A stretch of 64,000 nt of DNA. Source: Cecembia rubra. GTDB taxonomy: Bacteria; Bacteroidota; Bacteroidia; Cytophagales; Cyclobacteriaceae. The DNA is taken from assembly GCF_003014575.1 (NCBI RefSeq), contig NZ_PYGF01000003.1, forward strand, positions 186,001 to 250,000, written 5' to 3'. The notes under the pieces are model-generated. The model was not told where the DNA came from. It did no database searches and was given only the letters and a program-made list of their open reading frames with translations. Of the stretch, positions 1 through 9,724 are shown piece by piece (within the stretch, counting starts at the first letter, position 1; every line of letters starts with the position of its first letter). The translations under genes and the position numbers were made by a program.

Positions 1-272
1 TGCCTGCTGTCTTGATGGGGACAGGAAGCTCCAATCCTTCCCTTTTTGACCAATTTTCTGCCATCACCCAAAAAATTGGAATATATACAGGCTGGGATTA
101 TGCAAGGATTATTGATCATTTGGTCAAACTTTGGAACATCGAAAATCTGACAGGACTATCTGATATGGCAGCTAAAGCGCAGGATTATCTATCCAATCTA
201 TCTGAAAGGTATATGAGATTGGCAGACCGAATGAAAGCCCCTGATGAGGTTTCTTTAGCCTGGTTAAAATAA
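1..272 (+). CDS. acyl-ACP desaturase, C-terminal fragment
   Basis: This is the last 89 codons of a gene cut by the left edge; the frame begins at base 3 (Pro-Ala-Val-Leu). The pattern LFDQFSAITQKIGIYTGWDY, followed by LVKLWNIENLTGLS and AQDYL, matches the C-terminal helices of the soluble ferritin-like acyl-ACP desaturases best known from plants and actinobacteria. These enzymes introduce a double bond into ACP-bound fatty acids with a di-iron centre; the iron-binding EExxH motifs lie upstream of this window and cannot be checked. The gene ends nine bases before a strong terminator, so it is the last gene of its transcript. Confidence 0.75.
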   Translation, partial: PAVLMGTGSSNPSLFDQFSAITQKIGIYTGWDYARIIDHLVKLWNIENLTGLSDMAAKAQDYLSNLSERYMRLADRMKAPDEVSLAWLK

Positions 273-280
273 AATCAACG

Positions 281-310
281 AGCCTGAATTTTTTTCAGGC
301 TTTTTTTTTT
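281..310 (+). terminator. intrinsic terminator after acyl-ACP desaturase
   Basis: The arms AGCCTGAA and TTCAGGCT pair perfectly around a short T loop and are followed by a run of ten or more T. It lies just after the desaturase stop codon. Confidence 0.9.
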
Positions 311-367
311 GCTTACTCGGAACAATTTGGAGTAAAATCGAATTACTTGTATATACATTTATCAAGA

Positions 368-1222
368 ATGAGAACGATTAAGGAAATCCATAAAGCCAAT
401 TATCATCCCATTGCGGACCTGCTGACTTATAATCCATTACCATCTCCCAAATTAAGGCAGATTGATCCATTTATTTTTCTCAACCATCATGGTTTTCAAA
501 AATATGCCCCCAACAACAATGGTCTACCTTTTGGTCCCCATCCCCACCGAGGGATGGAAACTGTCACATTTATTTTAGAAGGGGACATCATGCATATGGA
601 TTCCGGAGGACATGAATCAGTAATCGAATCAGGAGGGGTACAGTGGATGACAGCAGGAAAAGGTCTTATACATGCTGAAGTGTCTTCCAACAAGTTTAAA
701 AAAGAAGGAGGAAATCTTGAAATTCTTCAGCTTTGGGTAAATCTCCCTGCAAGTTTAAAAATGACTGAGCCAAGATATCTGGGATTGCAAAAAGAAGATA
801 TCACTTCATTTACTATTGACAATGAAAAAGTAAAGGTTCAGCTGATTTCAGGAGAATGGGATGATAAAATGGGTTCTTTCCCTACCCTTTTTCCTATTTT
901 CATGAGCACTATCTCCATGGTAAAATCAGGCAAGGTCATAAAAAACATCCCTTCCACGGAAAATATTTTTTTCTATATCGTCCGTGGCAAAGTAAAGATA
1001 CAAGGTGAAGAAATTCCCTTTCGAAATTTAGTTGAATTTAACAATGATGGAGAAATCCTAAAATTTGAAGCAACAGAAGACGCAGTGGTTATTCTTGGCC
1101 ATGCAGCACCCTTCAAGGAACCAATGGTAGCCCAAGGACCATTTGTAATGAATACTCAGGAAGAAATCATGCAGGCATATAGAGATTACCAATCAGGTAA
1201 GTTCGGTACCTGGAATCATTGA
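368..1222 (+). CDS. pirin family protein
   Basis: A 284-residue bicupin protein of the pirin family. The N-terminal cupin carries PHPHRGMETVTFILEG, giving the His-x-His and Glu metal ligands typical of pirins, then a later His in AGKGLIHAE; a pirin C-terminal domain follows, ending in GPFVMNTQEEI and a typical tail. Family members bind iron, and some have quercetinase activity or act in redox regulation, so the substrate here is unknown. An upstream TTG at 347 could extend the protein by seven residues, but the ATG at 368 gives the usual pirin start. The gene stands alone between two terminators. Confidence 0.9.
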   Translation: MRTIKEIHKANYHPIADLLTYNPLPSPKLRQIDPFIFLNHHGFQKYAPNNNGLPFGPHPHRGMETVTFILEGDIMHMDSGGHESVIESGGVQWMTAGKGLIHAEVSSNKFKKEGGNLEILQLWVNLPASLKMTEPRYLGLQKEDITSFTIDNEKVKVQLISGEWDDKMGSFPTLFPIFMSTISMVKSGKVIKNIPSTENIFFYIVRGKVKIQGEEIPFRNLVEFNNDGEILKFEATEDAVVILGHAAPFKEPMVAQGPFVMNTQEEIMQAYRDYQSGKFGTWNH

Positions 1223-1254
1223 AATCTTTTTTCAGGTTTGGTTTATAATGAAAA

Positions 1255-1285
1255 AAGCCTTGAGGAATACCCAAGGCTTTTTCTT
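1255..1285. terminator. bidirectional terminator between pirin and nqrE
   Basis: AAGCCTTG (1255-1262) and CAAGGCTT (1272-1279) form a perfect stem with an A run on one side and a T-rich run on the other. It can therefore end both the pirin transcript and the convergent nqr transcript. Confidence 0.85.
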
Positions 1286-1300
1286 TTTCTATTCTTTGGA

Positions 1301-1912
1301 TTAAAGGTCAATACCCATGAAAGACATGAAGGCAATACCCATCAATCCTGTCAATAACATAGTTATACCTAAACCTTTCAAGCCGCTTGGCACATTTGAA
1401 TACTTCAACTTTTCTCTGATGGCCGCCAAAGCTACAATAGCAAGAAAGAAACCTGTACCGGAACCAAATCCATAAACAGTAGCTTCTGCCAAAGTATAAT
1501 CTCTCTGTGCCATAAATAGGGAACCACCTAAAATCGCACAGTTTACAGCGATCAAAGGAAGAAAAATACCTAAAGCTCCATAAAGAGCAGGGGCAAATTT
1601 CTCAACGACCATTTCCACCAACTGAACCATTGCTGCGATAATAGCAATGAACATGATAAACCTTAAAAATGAAAGGTCAACAGTGGCAAAAGAGGCACCT
1701 AACCAAGTTAAAGCACCTTCTTTTAATACAAATTCATTCAATAACCAGTTGGTAGGTGCAGTTACTGTTAACACAAAGATAACTGCAGCTCCCAGACCCA
1801 AGGCTGTACTTACTTTTTTGGAAACGGCCAAGAAGGAACACATTCCCAAGAAGTAAGCAAATACCATGTTATCAATAAATATCGATTTAATTCCTAGACT
1901 AATTAATTCCAT
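1301..1912 (-). CDS. nqrE: Na+-translocating NADH:quinone reductase subunit E
   Basis: A 203-residue integral membrane protein of the NqrDE/RnfAE family. NqrE and NqrD together hold an intramembrane iron centre between half-helices and form part of the sodium path. The sequence is hydrophobic throughout, with the conserved stretches [13 protein letters not shown] and [14 protein letters not shown], the Cys residues being those expected at the metal site. It is the last gene of the nqr run, 12 bp after nqrD, and a terminator follows. No nqrF comes next, unlike the usual nqrABCDEF order. Confidence 0.95.
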   Translation of the reverse strand: MELISLGIKSIFIDNMVFAYFLGMCSFLAVSKKVSTALGLGAAVIFVLTVTAPTNWLLNEFVLKEGALTWLGASFATVDLSFLRFIMFIAIIAAMVQLVEMVVEKFAPALYGALGIFLPLIAVNCAILGGSLFMAQRDYTLAEATVYGFGSGTGFFLAIVALAAIREKLKYSNVPSGLKGLGITMLLTGLMGIAFMSFMGIDL

Positions 1913-1924
1913 GACAATGCTTTA

Positions 1925-2605
1925 TTAGTGTTCAACATAACCGGTTTTGGTACGCTGTACCCAGATGATCAATCCAAGGATGATAAAGGCTCCTACCGGA
2001 GATACCATCAGACCATTAGTAGCCAAGCTGAAACCTTCTCCAAATAATCCGGAGATAGCATCATAAACCTGAACTCCAAATACTGATCCTGACCCTAGCA
2101 ACTCCCTGAAGAAAGCAACTGCCAAGATAATCCATGAATAACCCAATGCCGAACCAAAACCATCCAAGATGGAATCATATGGTTTGTTGCCCAAGGCAAA
2201 CGCCTCCAAACGACCCATTACGATACAGTTGGTAATGATCAGCCCCACGAACACGGAAAGTTCTTTGTACATATCAAAAGCAAAAGCTTTCAACAATTCG
2301 TTAACCAATGTAACCAAAGACGCTACAACAGCCAACTGAACGATGATCCTTACTCTCGTAGGAATGGTGTTTCTCATCAAAGAAATAGTAAGATTGGCCA
2401 TTACCATTACAAATATTACGGAGATGGCCATAACCAATGTAGGTTGCATCTGAGTTGTTACCGCCAGAGCCGAGCAGATTCCTAATACCTGAATGGTAAT
2501 CGGGTTGTTGTCCACCAAAGGATCGGTAATAAATTTCTTTCTTCTCTTAGACAGTAGACCCTCAGCGGGTTTTTTTACTTCTGCCTGTGCTGTTTCTGTA
2601 CTCAT
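1925..2605 (-). CDS. nqrD: Na+-translocating NADH:quinone reductase subunit D
   Basis: A 226-residue membrane subunit paralogous to NqrE. It has a charged cytosolic N-terminus of about 30 residues, then hydrophobic helices with the conserved LGICSALAVTTQ and TNCIVMGRLEAFAL stretches, which carry the Cys residues of the intramembrane iron site. The N-terminus LLSKRRKKFITDPLVDNNPI is typical of NqrD. It lies 25 bp after nqrC in the same operon. Confidence 0.95.
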   Translation of the reverse strand: MSTETAQAEVKKPAEGLLSKRRKKFITDPLVDNNPITIQVLGICSALAVTTQMQPTLVMAISVIFVMVMANLTISLMRNTIPTRVRIIVQLAVVASLVTLVNELLKAFAFDMYKELSVFVGLIITNCIVMGRLEAFALGNKPYDSILDGFGSALGYSWIILAVAFFRELLGSGSVFGVQVYDAISGLFGEGFSLATNGLMVSPVGAFIILGLIIWVQRTKTGYVEH

Positions 2606-2630
2606 TATAGATAAATTATAATGTTCGAAA

Positions 2631-3407
2631 TTAATTTAAAGCAACAACTTCTGATGACTTAGAAGCTTTCAATTTGTCAAAATATGCCTTGTAAAACCTC
2701 AAGTAATTGTTCAACATCGCATTGACACCATTGGCTGTAATGGTAGCACCGGAAAGACCGTCTACTTTGTGCAACTCACTGGAATAATCTTTTCCTTCAC
2801 CTTTTTGCATGGCTACAGACTGAAAATTACCTGAATCATCAAAAATCTGCTTGCCCTGAAAACGGTTCTGAACTGCTCCTTCTGTAATTCTGGCACCCAA
2901 ACCTGGAGTCTCACCTTTGTGCCCGAAAGTTACACCTGCGATTGTATTCAGGTCTGTATCCAAAGCCAGGAAGCCCCAGATTTCATCCCAAAGGCCGGCA
3001 CCATAAACCTGAACGATGTATGCTTCAACAGCATCCGGATTACCTTCTTTGTGGAATACGAAGATGGGATATTGTCTCTTTTCAGGCGCCATTTTATAAT
3101 TCTTAGCCACATTTACGTTCTCAGCAATAATCGGGTTACCGTCTGAGTCTTTCTCAAGAAGATTGCCTTCTATATCCACTACTTTGGAAGAAATCCTATT
3201 ATCGTAGTAAGCAAGAATTTCATCAGCTTTCATATTGCGTAGCTGAGAGGCATCCAATACAGCACCAAGAATTTGTTTTTTCGTATCCAATTCCACGGCT
3301 TTTTTCTGGATTGGAGCCAAAACCTGTGAAGTACCTGAAAGCAGCAATCCAAGAACTACCGTAAGGATTACTGAAAAGGTAATGATATAAGCATTAGACT
3401 GTTGCAC
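2631..3407 (-). CDS. nqrC: Na+-translocating NADH:quinone reductase subunit C
   Basis: A 258-residue subunit with one N-terminal membrane helix and a periplasmic FMN-binding domain. The flavinylation motif SGAT is present near residues 219-222 ([11 protein letters not shown]), so FMN should be attached covalently to Thr222 by an ApbE-type transferase, which is not in this window. The preceding [11 protein letters not shown] stretch is also typical. The start overlaps the end of nqrB by 14 bp, which suggests translational coupling. Confidence 0.95.
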   Translation of the reverse strand: MQQSNAYIITFSVILTVVLGLLLSGTSQVLAPIQKKAVELDTKKQILGAVLDASQLRNMKADEILAYYDNRISSKVVDIEGNLLEKDSDGNPIIAENVNVAKNYKMAPEKRQYPIFVFHKEGNPDAVEAYIVQVYGAGLWDEIWGFLALDTDLNTIAGVTFGHKGETPGLGARITEGAVQNRFQGKQIFDDSGNFQSVAMQKGEGKDYSSELHKVDGLSGATITANGVNAMLNNYLRFYKAYFDKLKASKSSEVVALN

Positions 3408-4608
3408 GTTGTAACCTCCTTTTCTTATTAGCTTTTACTACATAATAGTCAATCAATGGGGCAAATACGTTCATAAATAGTACTGCCAACATAATGCCTT
3501 CCGGATAAGCTGGGTTGGTCACCCTGATGATTACAGTGAGTACACCGATCAAGAAACCGTATATCCATTTTCCAACCTCCGTTTGTGCTGCTGAAACTGG
3601 ATCTGTTGCCATAAATACCACTCCAAAAGCCAATCCACCCACGACCCAATGGTATTCAGGGGCCATAGCCATATACTCATTCACAGCGAAAAGGTTCATC
3701 ACCAAACCCATTACGTAAGCACCGGCAAATCCACTTACAATTATCTTCCATGAAGCTACACCGGTAGCAATTAAAATTGCTGCACCGATTAATGCCATCA
3801 AGGTGGATGTTTCACCTATAGATCCTGGGATCCATCCAATGAATAGGTTCATGAAGCTGAACATTCCATCACCTAATACTGTATTATGTTCGGCCAAAGC
3901 TTCAGTTACGGGCTGTCCCTCTACACCAGCGTTATAGGCAACAGCCAAAGCAGTAGCACCTGAAAATCCATCAACAGGAGTTTTATCTCCCAAATATGTC
4001 CAAACCTGATCACCAGAAATCTGTGCCGGGTAGGCAAAGTACAAGAATGCCCTGGCTGTCATAGCAACGTTTAGGATGTTCATGCCTGTTCCTCCAAACA
4101 CCTCTTTTGCAATTACCACTGCAAATACTGTAGCCAAAGCAACTTGCCATAACGGCAGAGTAGCAGGGACTACCAATGGAATCAACATACCGGTTACCAG
4201 GAACCCTTCATTGATAGGGTGTTTTCTTACAACAGCAAAAGCTGCTTCTACCAAACCACCTGCAGCATAAGCTACGATTACGATTGGCAATACCAACTCA
4301 AGACCTATAAGAAGTTTTGGTCCAAAATCTTCCCATAATCCAGCAGTCTGGCCAGTAGCCAGAAAATGCTGATGTCCTGTATTATAGATACCAAACAACA
4401 AACAAGGAATCATGGCAATCACTACTGTGATCATCATCCTTTTAAGGTCAATGGCATCTTTAACTTGAGTTCCTTTTATACCTGCTGTATGGTTGGGTTT
4501 GAACAGGAATGTTTCTCCCGCCTCATACAGGTAATACAGGTTCTCAAATTTTCCACCTTTATGAAAAAGCGGTTTCTGCTTATCCAACAGATCTCTTAGA
4601 AACTTCAT
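3394..4608 (-). CDS. nqrB: Na+-translocating NADH:quinone reductase subunit B
   Basis: A 404-residue polytopic subunit that carries a second covalent FMN, riboflavin and the sodium channel. The flavinylation motif SGAT is at residues 216-219 in [11 protein letters not shown]. Other family marks are [25 protein letters not shown] and FMATDPVSA. The length and N-terminus ([13 protein letters not shown]) are normal for NqrB. It starts 5 bp after nqrA in the same operon. Confidence 0.96.
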   Translation of the reverse strand: MKFLRDLLDKQKPLFHKGGKFENLYYLYEAGETFLFKPNHTAGIKGTQVKDAIDLKRMMITVVIAMIPCLLFGIYNTGHQHFLATGQTAGLWEDFGPKLLIGLELVLPIVIVAYAAGGLVEAAFAVVRKHPINEGFLVTGMLIPLVVPATLPLWQVALATVFAVVIAKEVFGGTGMNILNVAMTARAFLYFAYPAQISGDQVWTYLGDKTPVDGFSGATALAVAYNAGVEGQPVTEALAEHNTVLGDGMFSFMNLFIGWIPGSIGETSTLMALIGAAILIATGVASWKIIVSGFAGAYVMGLVMNLFAVNEYMAMAPEYHWVVGGLAFGVVFMATDPVSAAQTEVGKWIYGFLIGVLTVIIRVTNPAYPEGIMLAVLFMNVFAPLIDYYVVKANKKRRLQRATV

Positions 4609-4613
4609 ATTGA

Positions 4614-5978
4614 TTAGCTGTATTGAATTAAATCTATCCCTTTTCTAACTATTTCCTGAACCGGATGTTTGGATACGTCCACAAACTCACAAAGCGCCAA
4701 ATCTTCTTCAACAACCTCGTAAATTCCAAGTTCCTCCATTTCATCAAAATCTTCTGCCAAGATGGCTTTCAACAGGTAAACCGGAAGAATGTCCATAGGG
4801 GTTACGCTTTCAAACACTCCTGTTTGAACAAATGCCCTCTCCTCACCATTGGTATTGGTATCCAAAACATATTCCTTATTAGGGCTGAGGAATGACAATA
4901 AGCCCAAAGCCCTATGGTAGCTGAGTCTGCTGGAAGTTGGTTTCATCCAGCCCAAAAACTCATACTGATCCCCTTCAGGAAGTAGGGTTATTTGCTGATG
5001 GTAAAACCCAAGATATCCATCCTTATTGATTCTTTCTCCTGTAAGTACGTTTCCAGAAACTACACGAATATTATCCTGCTTGGTATTACCAGATACCATT
5101 GTGTCAACACAGGCACCAAGGAATGTTTTCACATAACCGCTCTTCGCTGCTTCAGATCCAGTGACAGCAACAAGTTTGGAAGCATCATACTTGCCTTCCA
5201 AAAACAGCTTGCCAATTTGTACGACCCCGTAAGGATTAATTGTCCACACGATATCTCCTTTATTTATAGGGTCAATATGGTGGATTTGAACACCTACATT
5301 GCCTGCAGGATGTGGTCCGCTGAATTTGTTGAGTTCAACTCCTTTTGCATTTGCAAAAACCGAAGGAATTGCACTTTCTCCATTCACATTCAAGTGAATT
5401 TTTCCGGAGGTCAGTTTGGACAAGATATCAATACCTGCCTGGAAGTTACTTTCTTCCCCCTGAAGCAGGAAACCATAGTCCGGTGCCAAAGGATGGGAAT
5501 CAAAACCGGAGATGAAGATGGATTTTGGAGTATCTTCCGGATTGGCAACAATACCGAAAGGTCTTTGAATAATCTGAGGCCAAACTCCACTCTTACACAT
5601 TTGTTCAATGGCGTCGTTTTTGCTCAATGATTTCAAAGAATCCCCTGAGAATTTATCGAATGATTCATAGCTGATATATGCATCAGCGAGGATTTTGATT
5701 TCTAAAAGCTTTCTTCTATCCCCTCTTTTAATTTCAACAATTTCACCAGAAACAGGAGCACAATATTGCACCTTTTCCATGGCCTTGTCAAACAAAATCG
5801 GAGTCCCTGCTTTGACTGTATCACCTTCATTTACAGTTACTTTTGGCCTCTGCATACCGATGAAATCGGTAGGCTTAATGGCAAAAGTTTTAGCGGGCTT
5901 GAAGTCCGCAAGCTGCTTTTCAGCCTCACCTACGAGCTTAATATCGAATCCCTTCTTAAGCTTTACTGTTTTTGACAT
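4614..5978 (-). CDS. nqrA: Na+-translocating NADH:quinone reductase subunit A
   Basis: A 454-residue cytosolic-face subunit, first gene of the nqr operon. It opens with [15 protein letters not shown] and contains the barrel-sandwich part ([14 protein letters not shown]), [17 protein letters not shown] and a C-terminal region with [13 protein letters not shown], all typical of NqrA. NqrA takes part in quinone binding of the Na+-NQR complex, which couples NADH oxidation to Na+ export. A TAGATTTG -7 box lies about 40 bp upstream. Confidence 0.96.
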   Translation of the reverse strand: MSKTVKLKKGFDIKLVGEAEKQLADFKPAKTFAIKPTDFIGMQRPKVTVNEGDTVKAGTPILFDKAMEKVQYCAPVSGEIVEIKRGDRRKLLEIKILADAYISYESFDKFSGDSLKSLSKNDAIEQMCKSGVWPQIIQRPFGIVANPEDTPKSIFISGFDSHPLAPDYGFLLQGEESNFQAGIDILSKLTSGKIHLNVNGESAIPSVFANAKGVELNKFSGPHPAGNVGVQIHHIDPINKGDIVWTINPYGVVQIGKLFLEGKYDASKLVAVTGSEAAKSGYVKTFLGACVDTMVSGNTKQDNIRVVSGNVLTGERINKDGYLGFYHQQITLLPEGDQYEFLGWMKPTSSRLSYHRALGLLSFLSPNKEYVLDTNTNGEERAFVQTGVFESVTPMDILPVYLLKAILAEDFDEMEELGIYEVVEEDLALCEFVDVSKHPVQEIVRKGIDLIQYS

Positions 5979-6016
5979 ATGATTATATAAACTGTATGAT
6001 CCTTTGAAAAACGGCT

Positions 6017-6024
6017 CAAATCTA
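6017..6024 (-). promoter_or_regulatory. candidate -7 box for the nqr operon
   Basis: The minus strand reads TAGATTTG, an exact match to the Bacteroidota primary-sigma -7 consensus TAnnTTTG, 38 bp before the nqrA start. No clear TTTG lies at the -33 distance, so this is supported by one element only. Confidence 0.45.
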
Positions 6025-6111
6025 ATAAAATAGATCAGTTATTAGAATATTATTTTGGGAATATTTGTGCCCAATGACACAGACATCCGCATTTTTATAT
6101 TAACGGTAATC

Positions 6112-7014
6112 TCAGGAATTTTCCAACATCAAGTCCTGCTCAAGGGACTGGATATGTTGCATAACCTGCTCCATCAGCCACATGGGTGTTGAGGTGGCTC
6201 CACAAATCCCTACTTTATCATTAGGTTTAAACCAGGAAGGGTCAATCTCGGTTTCGTTTTCTACGAAATAACTTCTTTCATTTTCAATTTTACAGACCTG
6301 GTACAGAGCTCTGCCGTTGGAACTCTTCTTACCAGAAACGAAAATGATAACGTCATTTTCTTGTGAAAAACGCTGCAACTGTGGTTCTCTGTTTGACACC
6401 TGTCTGCAAATTGAATCGTTGGCATAGAAATCCACCTCATTCAATTCCCCTTTGGCAGCGACTATTCTTTCTTCGATTTTGGATTTAAGTTCATAAAACC
6501 CCTTAGTACTTTTGGTGGTCTGGCTAAATAGGGTAACCGGTCGGGAATAATCTATTTTATCCAGGTCCTTGTCTTCCATGACCACAATAGCCTTTTCAAG
6601 TGTTTGACCGGTCAGTCCGATAACTTCTGCATGGCCTTTTTTCCCATAAATCACTATCTGGCCTTGTTCCTTTTCCATTTTATCAAAGGCCGTCTTGACC
6701 CTATGTTGAAGTTTCAACACCACCGGACAGGAGGCATCTATGAGCTCAATATTATTTTCTATGGCAAGTTTGTATGTTTCGGGAGGCTCCCCATGTGCAC
6801 GGATGAGTACCTTACAATCGCTGAGCTCCTGAAGTTGTTCACGGTCTATCACGACCAGCCCCTTTTTCCTCAACCTCTTGACTTCCATGTCATTATGGAC
6901 AATGTCTCCCAAACAGTAAAGTCTATCAGACACATCCATCTCATCTTCTGCCATTTTGATGGCAAATTCGACCCCAAAACAATACCCGGAATTCTTATCA
7001 ATGCTTACTTCCAT
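6112..7014 (-). CDS. ispH: 4-hydroxy-3-methylbut-2-enyl diphosphate reductase
   Basis: A 300-residue [4Fe-4S] enzyme for the last step of the MEP isoprenoid pathway, giving IPP and DMAPP. The three cluster cysteines are visible as Cys12 (GYCFGVE), Cys96 (DASCPVV) and Cys203 (SICRQVSNRE), with the substrate-binding TSTP in GATSTPMW near the end. The start codon overlaps the last 17 bp of cmk, so the two genes are very likely cotranscribed and coupled. Another MEP gene, ispE, is at 29476. Confidence 0.96.
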   Translation of the reverse strand: MEVSIDKNSGYCFGVEFAIKMAEDEMDVSDRLYCLGDIVHNDMEVKRLRKKGLVVIDREQLQELSDCKVLIRAHGEPPETYKLAIENNIELIDASCPVVLKLQHRVKTAFDKMEKEQGQIVIYGKKGHAEVIGLTGQTLEKAIVVMEDKDLDKIDYSRPVTLFSQTTKSTKGFYELKSKIEERIVAAKGELNEVDFYANDSICRQVSNREPQLQRFSQENDVIIFVSGKKSSNGRALYQVCKIENERSYFVENETEIDPSWFKPNDKVGICGATSTPMWLMEQVMQHIQSLEQDLMLENS

Positions 7015-7705
7015 AAGTTCTACTGTATTGACCTATCCTCTCGTTGGCCAGTTCCATAATTTTTTTTACCTGGTCATCAAAGTCCAAGTAACTTGTATCC
7101 ACATCTACTGCATCTTCTGCCCGGACCAAGGGACTTTCTGCCCTTGTGGAGTCAACCTTATCTCTTTCATCAAGATTACGGATGATTTCCTCCAAAGTTA
7201 CCTCTTGACCATTATCAATCAATTCTTTTTGTCTTCTTTTTGCCCGAATTTCAAGGTCTGCCGTCATGAATACCTTTAATTCTGCATCCGGAAAAACCAC
7301 CGTTCCGATATCCCTTCCGTCCATCACCACACCTTTGGATCTACCCAATTGCTGTTGTTGATATACCAACTCCCTCCTGACTTCCTTTATTTTGGATACC
7401 TCACTTACAAAATCGGAAACCTCCATACTTCGGATTTTCTGCTCAACATTTTCACCATTCAAATAGGTCTCCTGCAATCCGGTACGGGTATTAGTATGAA
7501 AAGAAATCTCAAGATGTTTTAATGCTTTATTTATGGTGTCAATATCAGATAGATCAACTCGTTGTTGAAGAAAATATAAAGTGGCAGCTCTATACATGGC
7601 ACCTGAGTCTATATAGGTGTAGCCTAAATTTTTTGCCACTGCCTTGGCAGTAGAACTTTTTCCGCACCCAGAATACCCGTCTATTGCAATCACTATTTTC
7701 TGCAT
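6998..7705 (-). CDS. cmk: cytidylate kinase
   Basis: A 235-residue (d)CMP kinase. The P-loop is GYSGCGKSSTAKA at the N-terminus, followed by YIDSGAMYRAATLY and later GRDIGTVVFPDAELKVF, all typical of bacterial Cmk. The Arg-rich lid (RAKRRQKEL) and RAESPLVRAEDA are also present. It is first in a two-gene operon with ispH. A TATATTTG -7 box lies about 40 bp before the start. Confidence 0.95.
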   Translation of the reverse strand: MQKIVIAIDGYSGCGKSSTAKAVAKNLGYTYIDSGAMYRAATLYFLQQRVDLSDIDTINKALKHLEISFHTNTRTGLQETYLNGENVEQKIRSMEVSDFVSEVSKIKEVRRELVYQQQQLGRSKGVVMDGRDIGTVVFPDAELKVFMTADLEIRAKRRQKELIDNGQEVTLEEIIRNLDERDKVDSTRAESPLVRAEDAVDVDTSYLDFDDQVKKIMELANERIGQYSRTYGSKH

Positions 7706-7744
7706 GAAATAAAAGTAGCCTAAGGCTTTTTTTAATTATAGGCG

Positions 7745-7752
7745 CAAATATA
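7745..7752 (-). promoter_or_regulatory. candidate -7 box for cmk-ispH
   Basis: The minus strand reads TATATTTG, matching TAnnTTTG, 39 bp before the cmk start, in the divergent region shared with the adenine deaminase gene. The -33 element is not obvious. Confidence 0.5.
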
Positions 7753-7862
7753 GTAGTTTTAAATCTAAAATTAGACAGTTTGAAATGGATTACTTTTGTT
7801 TGTAAGGGTATTTCATTTTTGCATTGAAATTTGAAAATCAAGAATTTAATCAAGAGGCATTT

Positions 7863-9497
7863 ATGGGCAATTTTAAGCTTTCCGGTCATCTCGTGGACAT
7901 CAAAAAAAGGGTGATTTTTCCGGCAGAAATCGAAGTGGATAGGAAAAAAATAATATCTATAAGAAAAATAAATCCGGAACCAGGCCTACCCTTTATCCTT
8001 CCGGGATTTATTGATGCCCATGTCCATGTGGAATCCTCTATGCTGGTTCCATCTGAATTTGCAAGGCTGGCAGTATGTCATGGAACAGTAGCCACGATCT
8101 CAGACCCTCATGAGATAGCTAATGTATGTGGAATGGATGGCATCAACTTTATGGTGGAAAACGGCAATCAAGTACCGTTTAAATTTTATTTCGGTGCTCC
8201 TTCCTGTGTTCCTGCCACACCTTTTGAAACTGCAGGAGCAGAAATTTTAGCCAATGACATCGATAAGCTGCTCAAAAGAGAAGAAATAGTCTATTTGGCG
8301 GAAATGATGAATTGGCCTGGAACCGTAAACAGGGATCCTGAAGTAATGGAAAAAATCAATCTCGCAAAAAAATACGGAAAACCTGTGGACGGACATGCTC
8401 CTGGTCTAAGAGGCGAAATTGCAGCAAAATATGCAAGCGCCGGTATCACCACAGACCATGAATGCTTCAGTTTGGAGGAAGCAATTGATAAAGCTGAATT
8501 AGGAATGAAAATCGCAATCAGGGAGGGAAGTGCGGCCAAAAACTTTGAGGCCCTGATAGACATTATCGATAAATATCCTGACCTTGTTATGTTCTGCTCT
8601 GATGACAAGCATCCTGATAATCTAGCAATTGGACATATCAATGAACTAGTAGTAAGGGCGATAGCCAAAGGAAAAGACCTTTTCGATGTGCTTAAAGCCG
8701 CCTGCATTACCCCAATAGAACATTACAGGATGAATGTGGGACAATTGAGAATCAGCGATCCGGCAGATTTCATCCTTGTTGAAGACTTAAAGGCATTCAA
8801 GGTATTGGCTACTTATATTGAAGGGAAAAAGGTTTCTGAAAATGGCAAAACCTTAATTAAACCCGTCAAAAGTGAAATTATCAATAATTTCAACATAGGT
8901 CCAAAACTAGAAAGTGACTTTGAAATCAATGCAAAAAGTACAAAGATAAGAGTTATCGAAGCCCTTGACGGGCAATTGATCACTCCAGAAATCCAAGGGG
9001 AAATCCTTACAGAAAATGGATTGGCAAAATCGAATCCCAAGGAGGACATACTGAAAATATCCGTGGTCAACCGCTATAAAGATTCCCATCCTTCTATTGC
9101 ATTCATCAAAAATATTGGATTGAAACAGGGAGCCATAGCCTCATCTGTGGGCCATGACTCACATAATATAATAGTTGTCGGTGTGGATGACGCTTCCATG
9201 TGCAGGGCGGTCAACTTGCTTGTAGAGGCTAAAGGGGGGATTTCAGCTGTAGGTCCTGACGAAGAACAGGTACTTCCCCTGCCTGTTGCGGGGCTAATGT
9301 CCCCTGCCGATGGCTATGAAATTGCCAAAGCCTATACAGAAATAGACAGATTAGCCAAAAAACTGGGATCAAACCTGAAATCACCTTTCATGACCTTGAG
9401 TTTTATGGCCTTATTGGTGATACCTGATCTAAAATTAAGTGATAAAGGGCTTTTCAGTGGGCAAAAATTTGAGTTCACAGACCTATTCTTATCATAA
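7863..9497 (+). CDS. ade: adenine deaminase
   Basis: A 544-residue amidohydrolase that converts adenine to hypoxanthine and ammonia. The metal-binding motif HVHVESSM follows GFIDA, as in AdeC-type adenine deaminases, and later parts include [21 protein letters not shown] and the C-terminal [11 protein letters not shown] and [10 protein letters not shown] of this family. A TTG at 7824 would add 13 residues, but the ATG at 7863 starts the protein just before the usual LSGHLVD segment. A purine salvage enzyme (hpt) is also encoded at 53501. Confidence 0.93.
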   Translation: MGNFKLSGHLVDIKKRVIFPAEIEVDRKKIISIRKINPEPGLPFILPGFIDAHVHVESSMLVPSEFARLAVCHGTVATISDPHEIANVCGMDGINFMVENGNQVPFKFYFGAPSCVPATPFETAGAEILANDIDKLLKREEIVYLAEMMNWPGTVNRDPEVMEKINLAKKYGKPVDGHAPGLRGEIAAKYASAGITTDHECFSLEEAIDKAELGMKIAIREGSAAKNFEALIDIIDKYPDLVMFCSDDKHPDNLAIGHINELVVRAIAKGKDLFDVLKAACITPIEHYRMNVGQLRISDPADFILVEDLKAFKVLATYIEGKKVSENGKTLIKPVKSEIINNFNIGPKLESDFEINAKSTKIRVIEALDGQLITPEIQGEILTENGLAKSNPKEDILKISVVNRYKDSHPSIAFIKNIGLKQGAIASSVGHDSHNIIVVGVDDASMCRAVNLLVEAKGGISAVGPDEEQVLPLPVAGLMSPADGYEIAKAYTEIDRLAKKLGSNLKSPFMTLSFMALLVIPDLKLSDKGLFSGQKFEFTDLFLS

Positions 9498-9724
9498 GAT
9501 CTGACCTCCTGCAAAATTTTTCCAAAAAATTTAACCAAAATAAAATTTTAAAATTTACAGACAAAAAAACTATATATTTTGATTAAACAAAAACCTGCTC
9601 CAGTATATAAAATACAAGTGTGATAATACAAAAGACTATACAATAAGTATTCTTTAGAAAGAAACCATTCTTATTGACAACAAGTTAATATCTTAGTAGA
9701 GAATAAACCCAAATTAACTTAGAT

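Noticed and set aside
4992-5630. Open frame of 212 codons opposite nqrA
   Set aside because: It is antisense to the conserved nqrA gene and has no recognisable domain; the coding signal belongs to nqrA.
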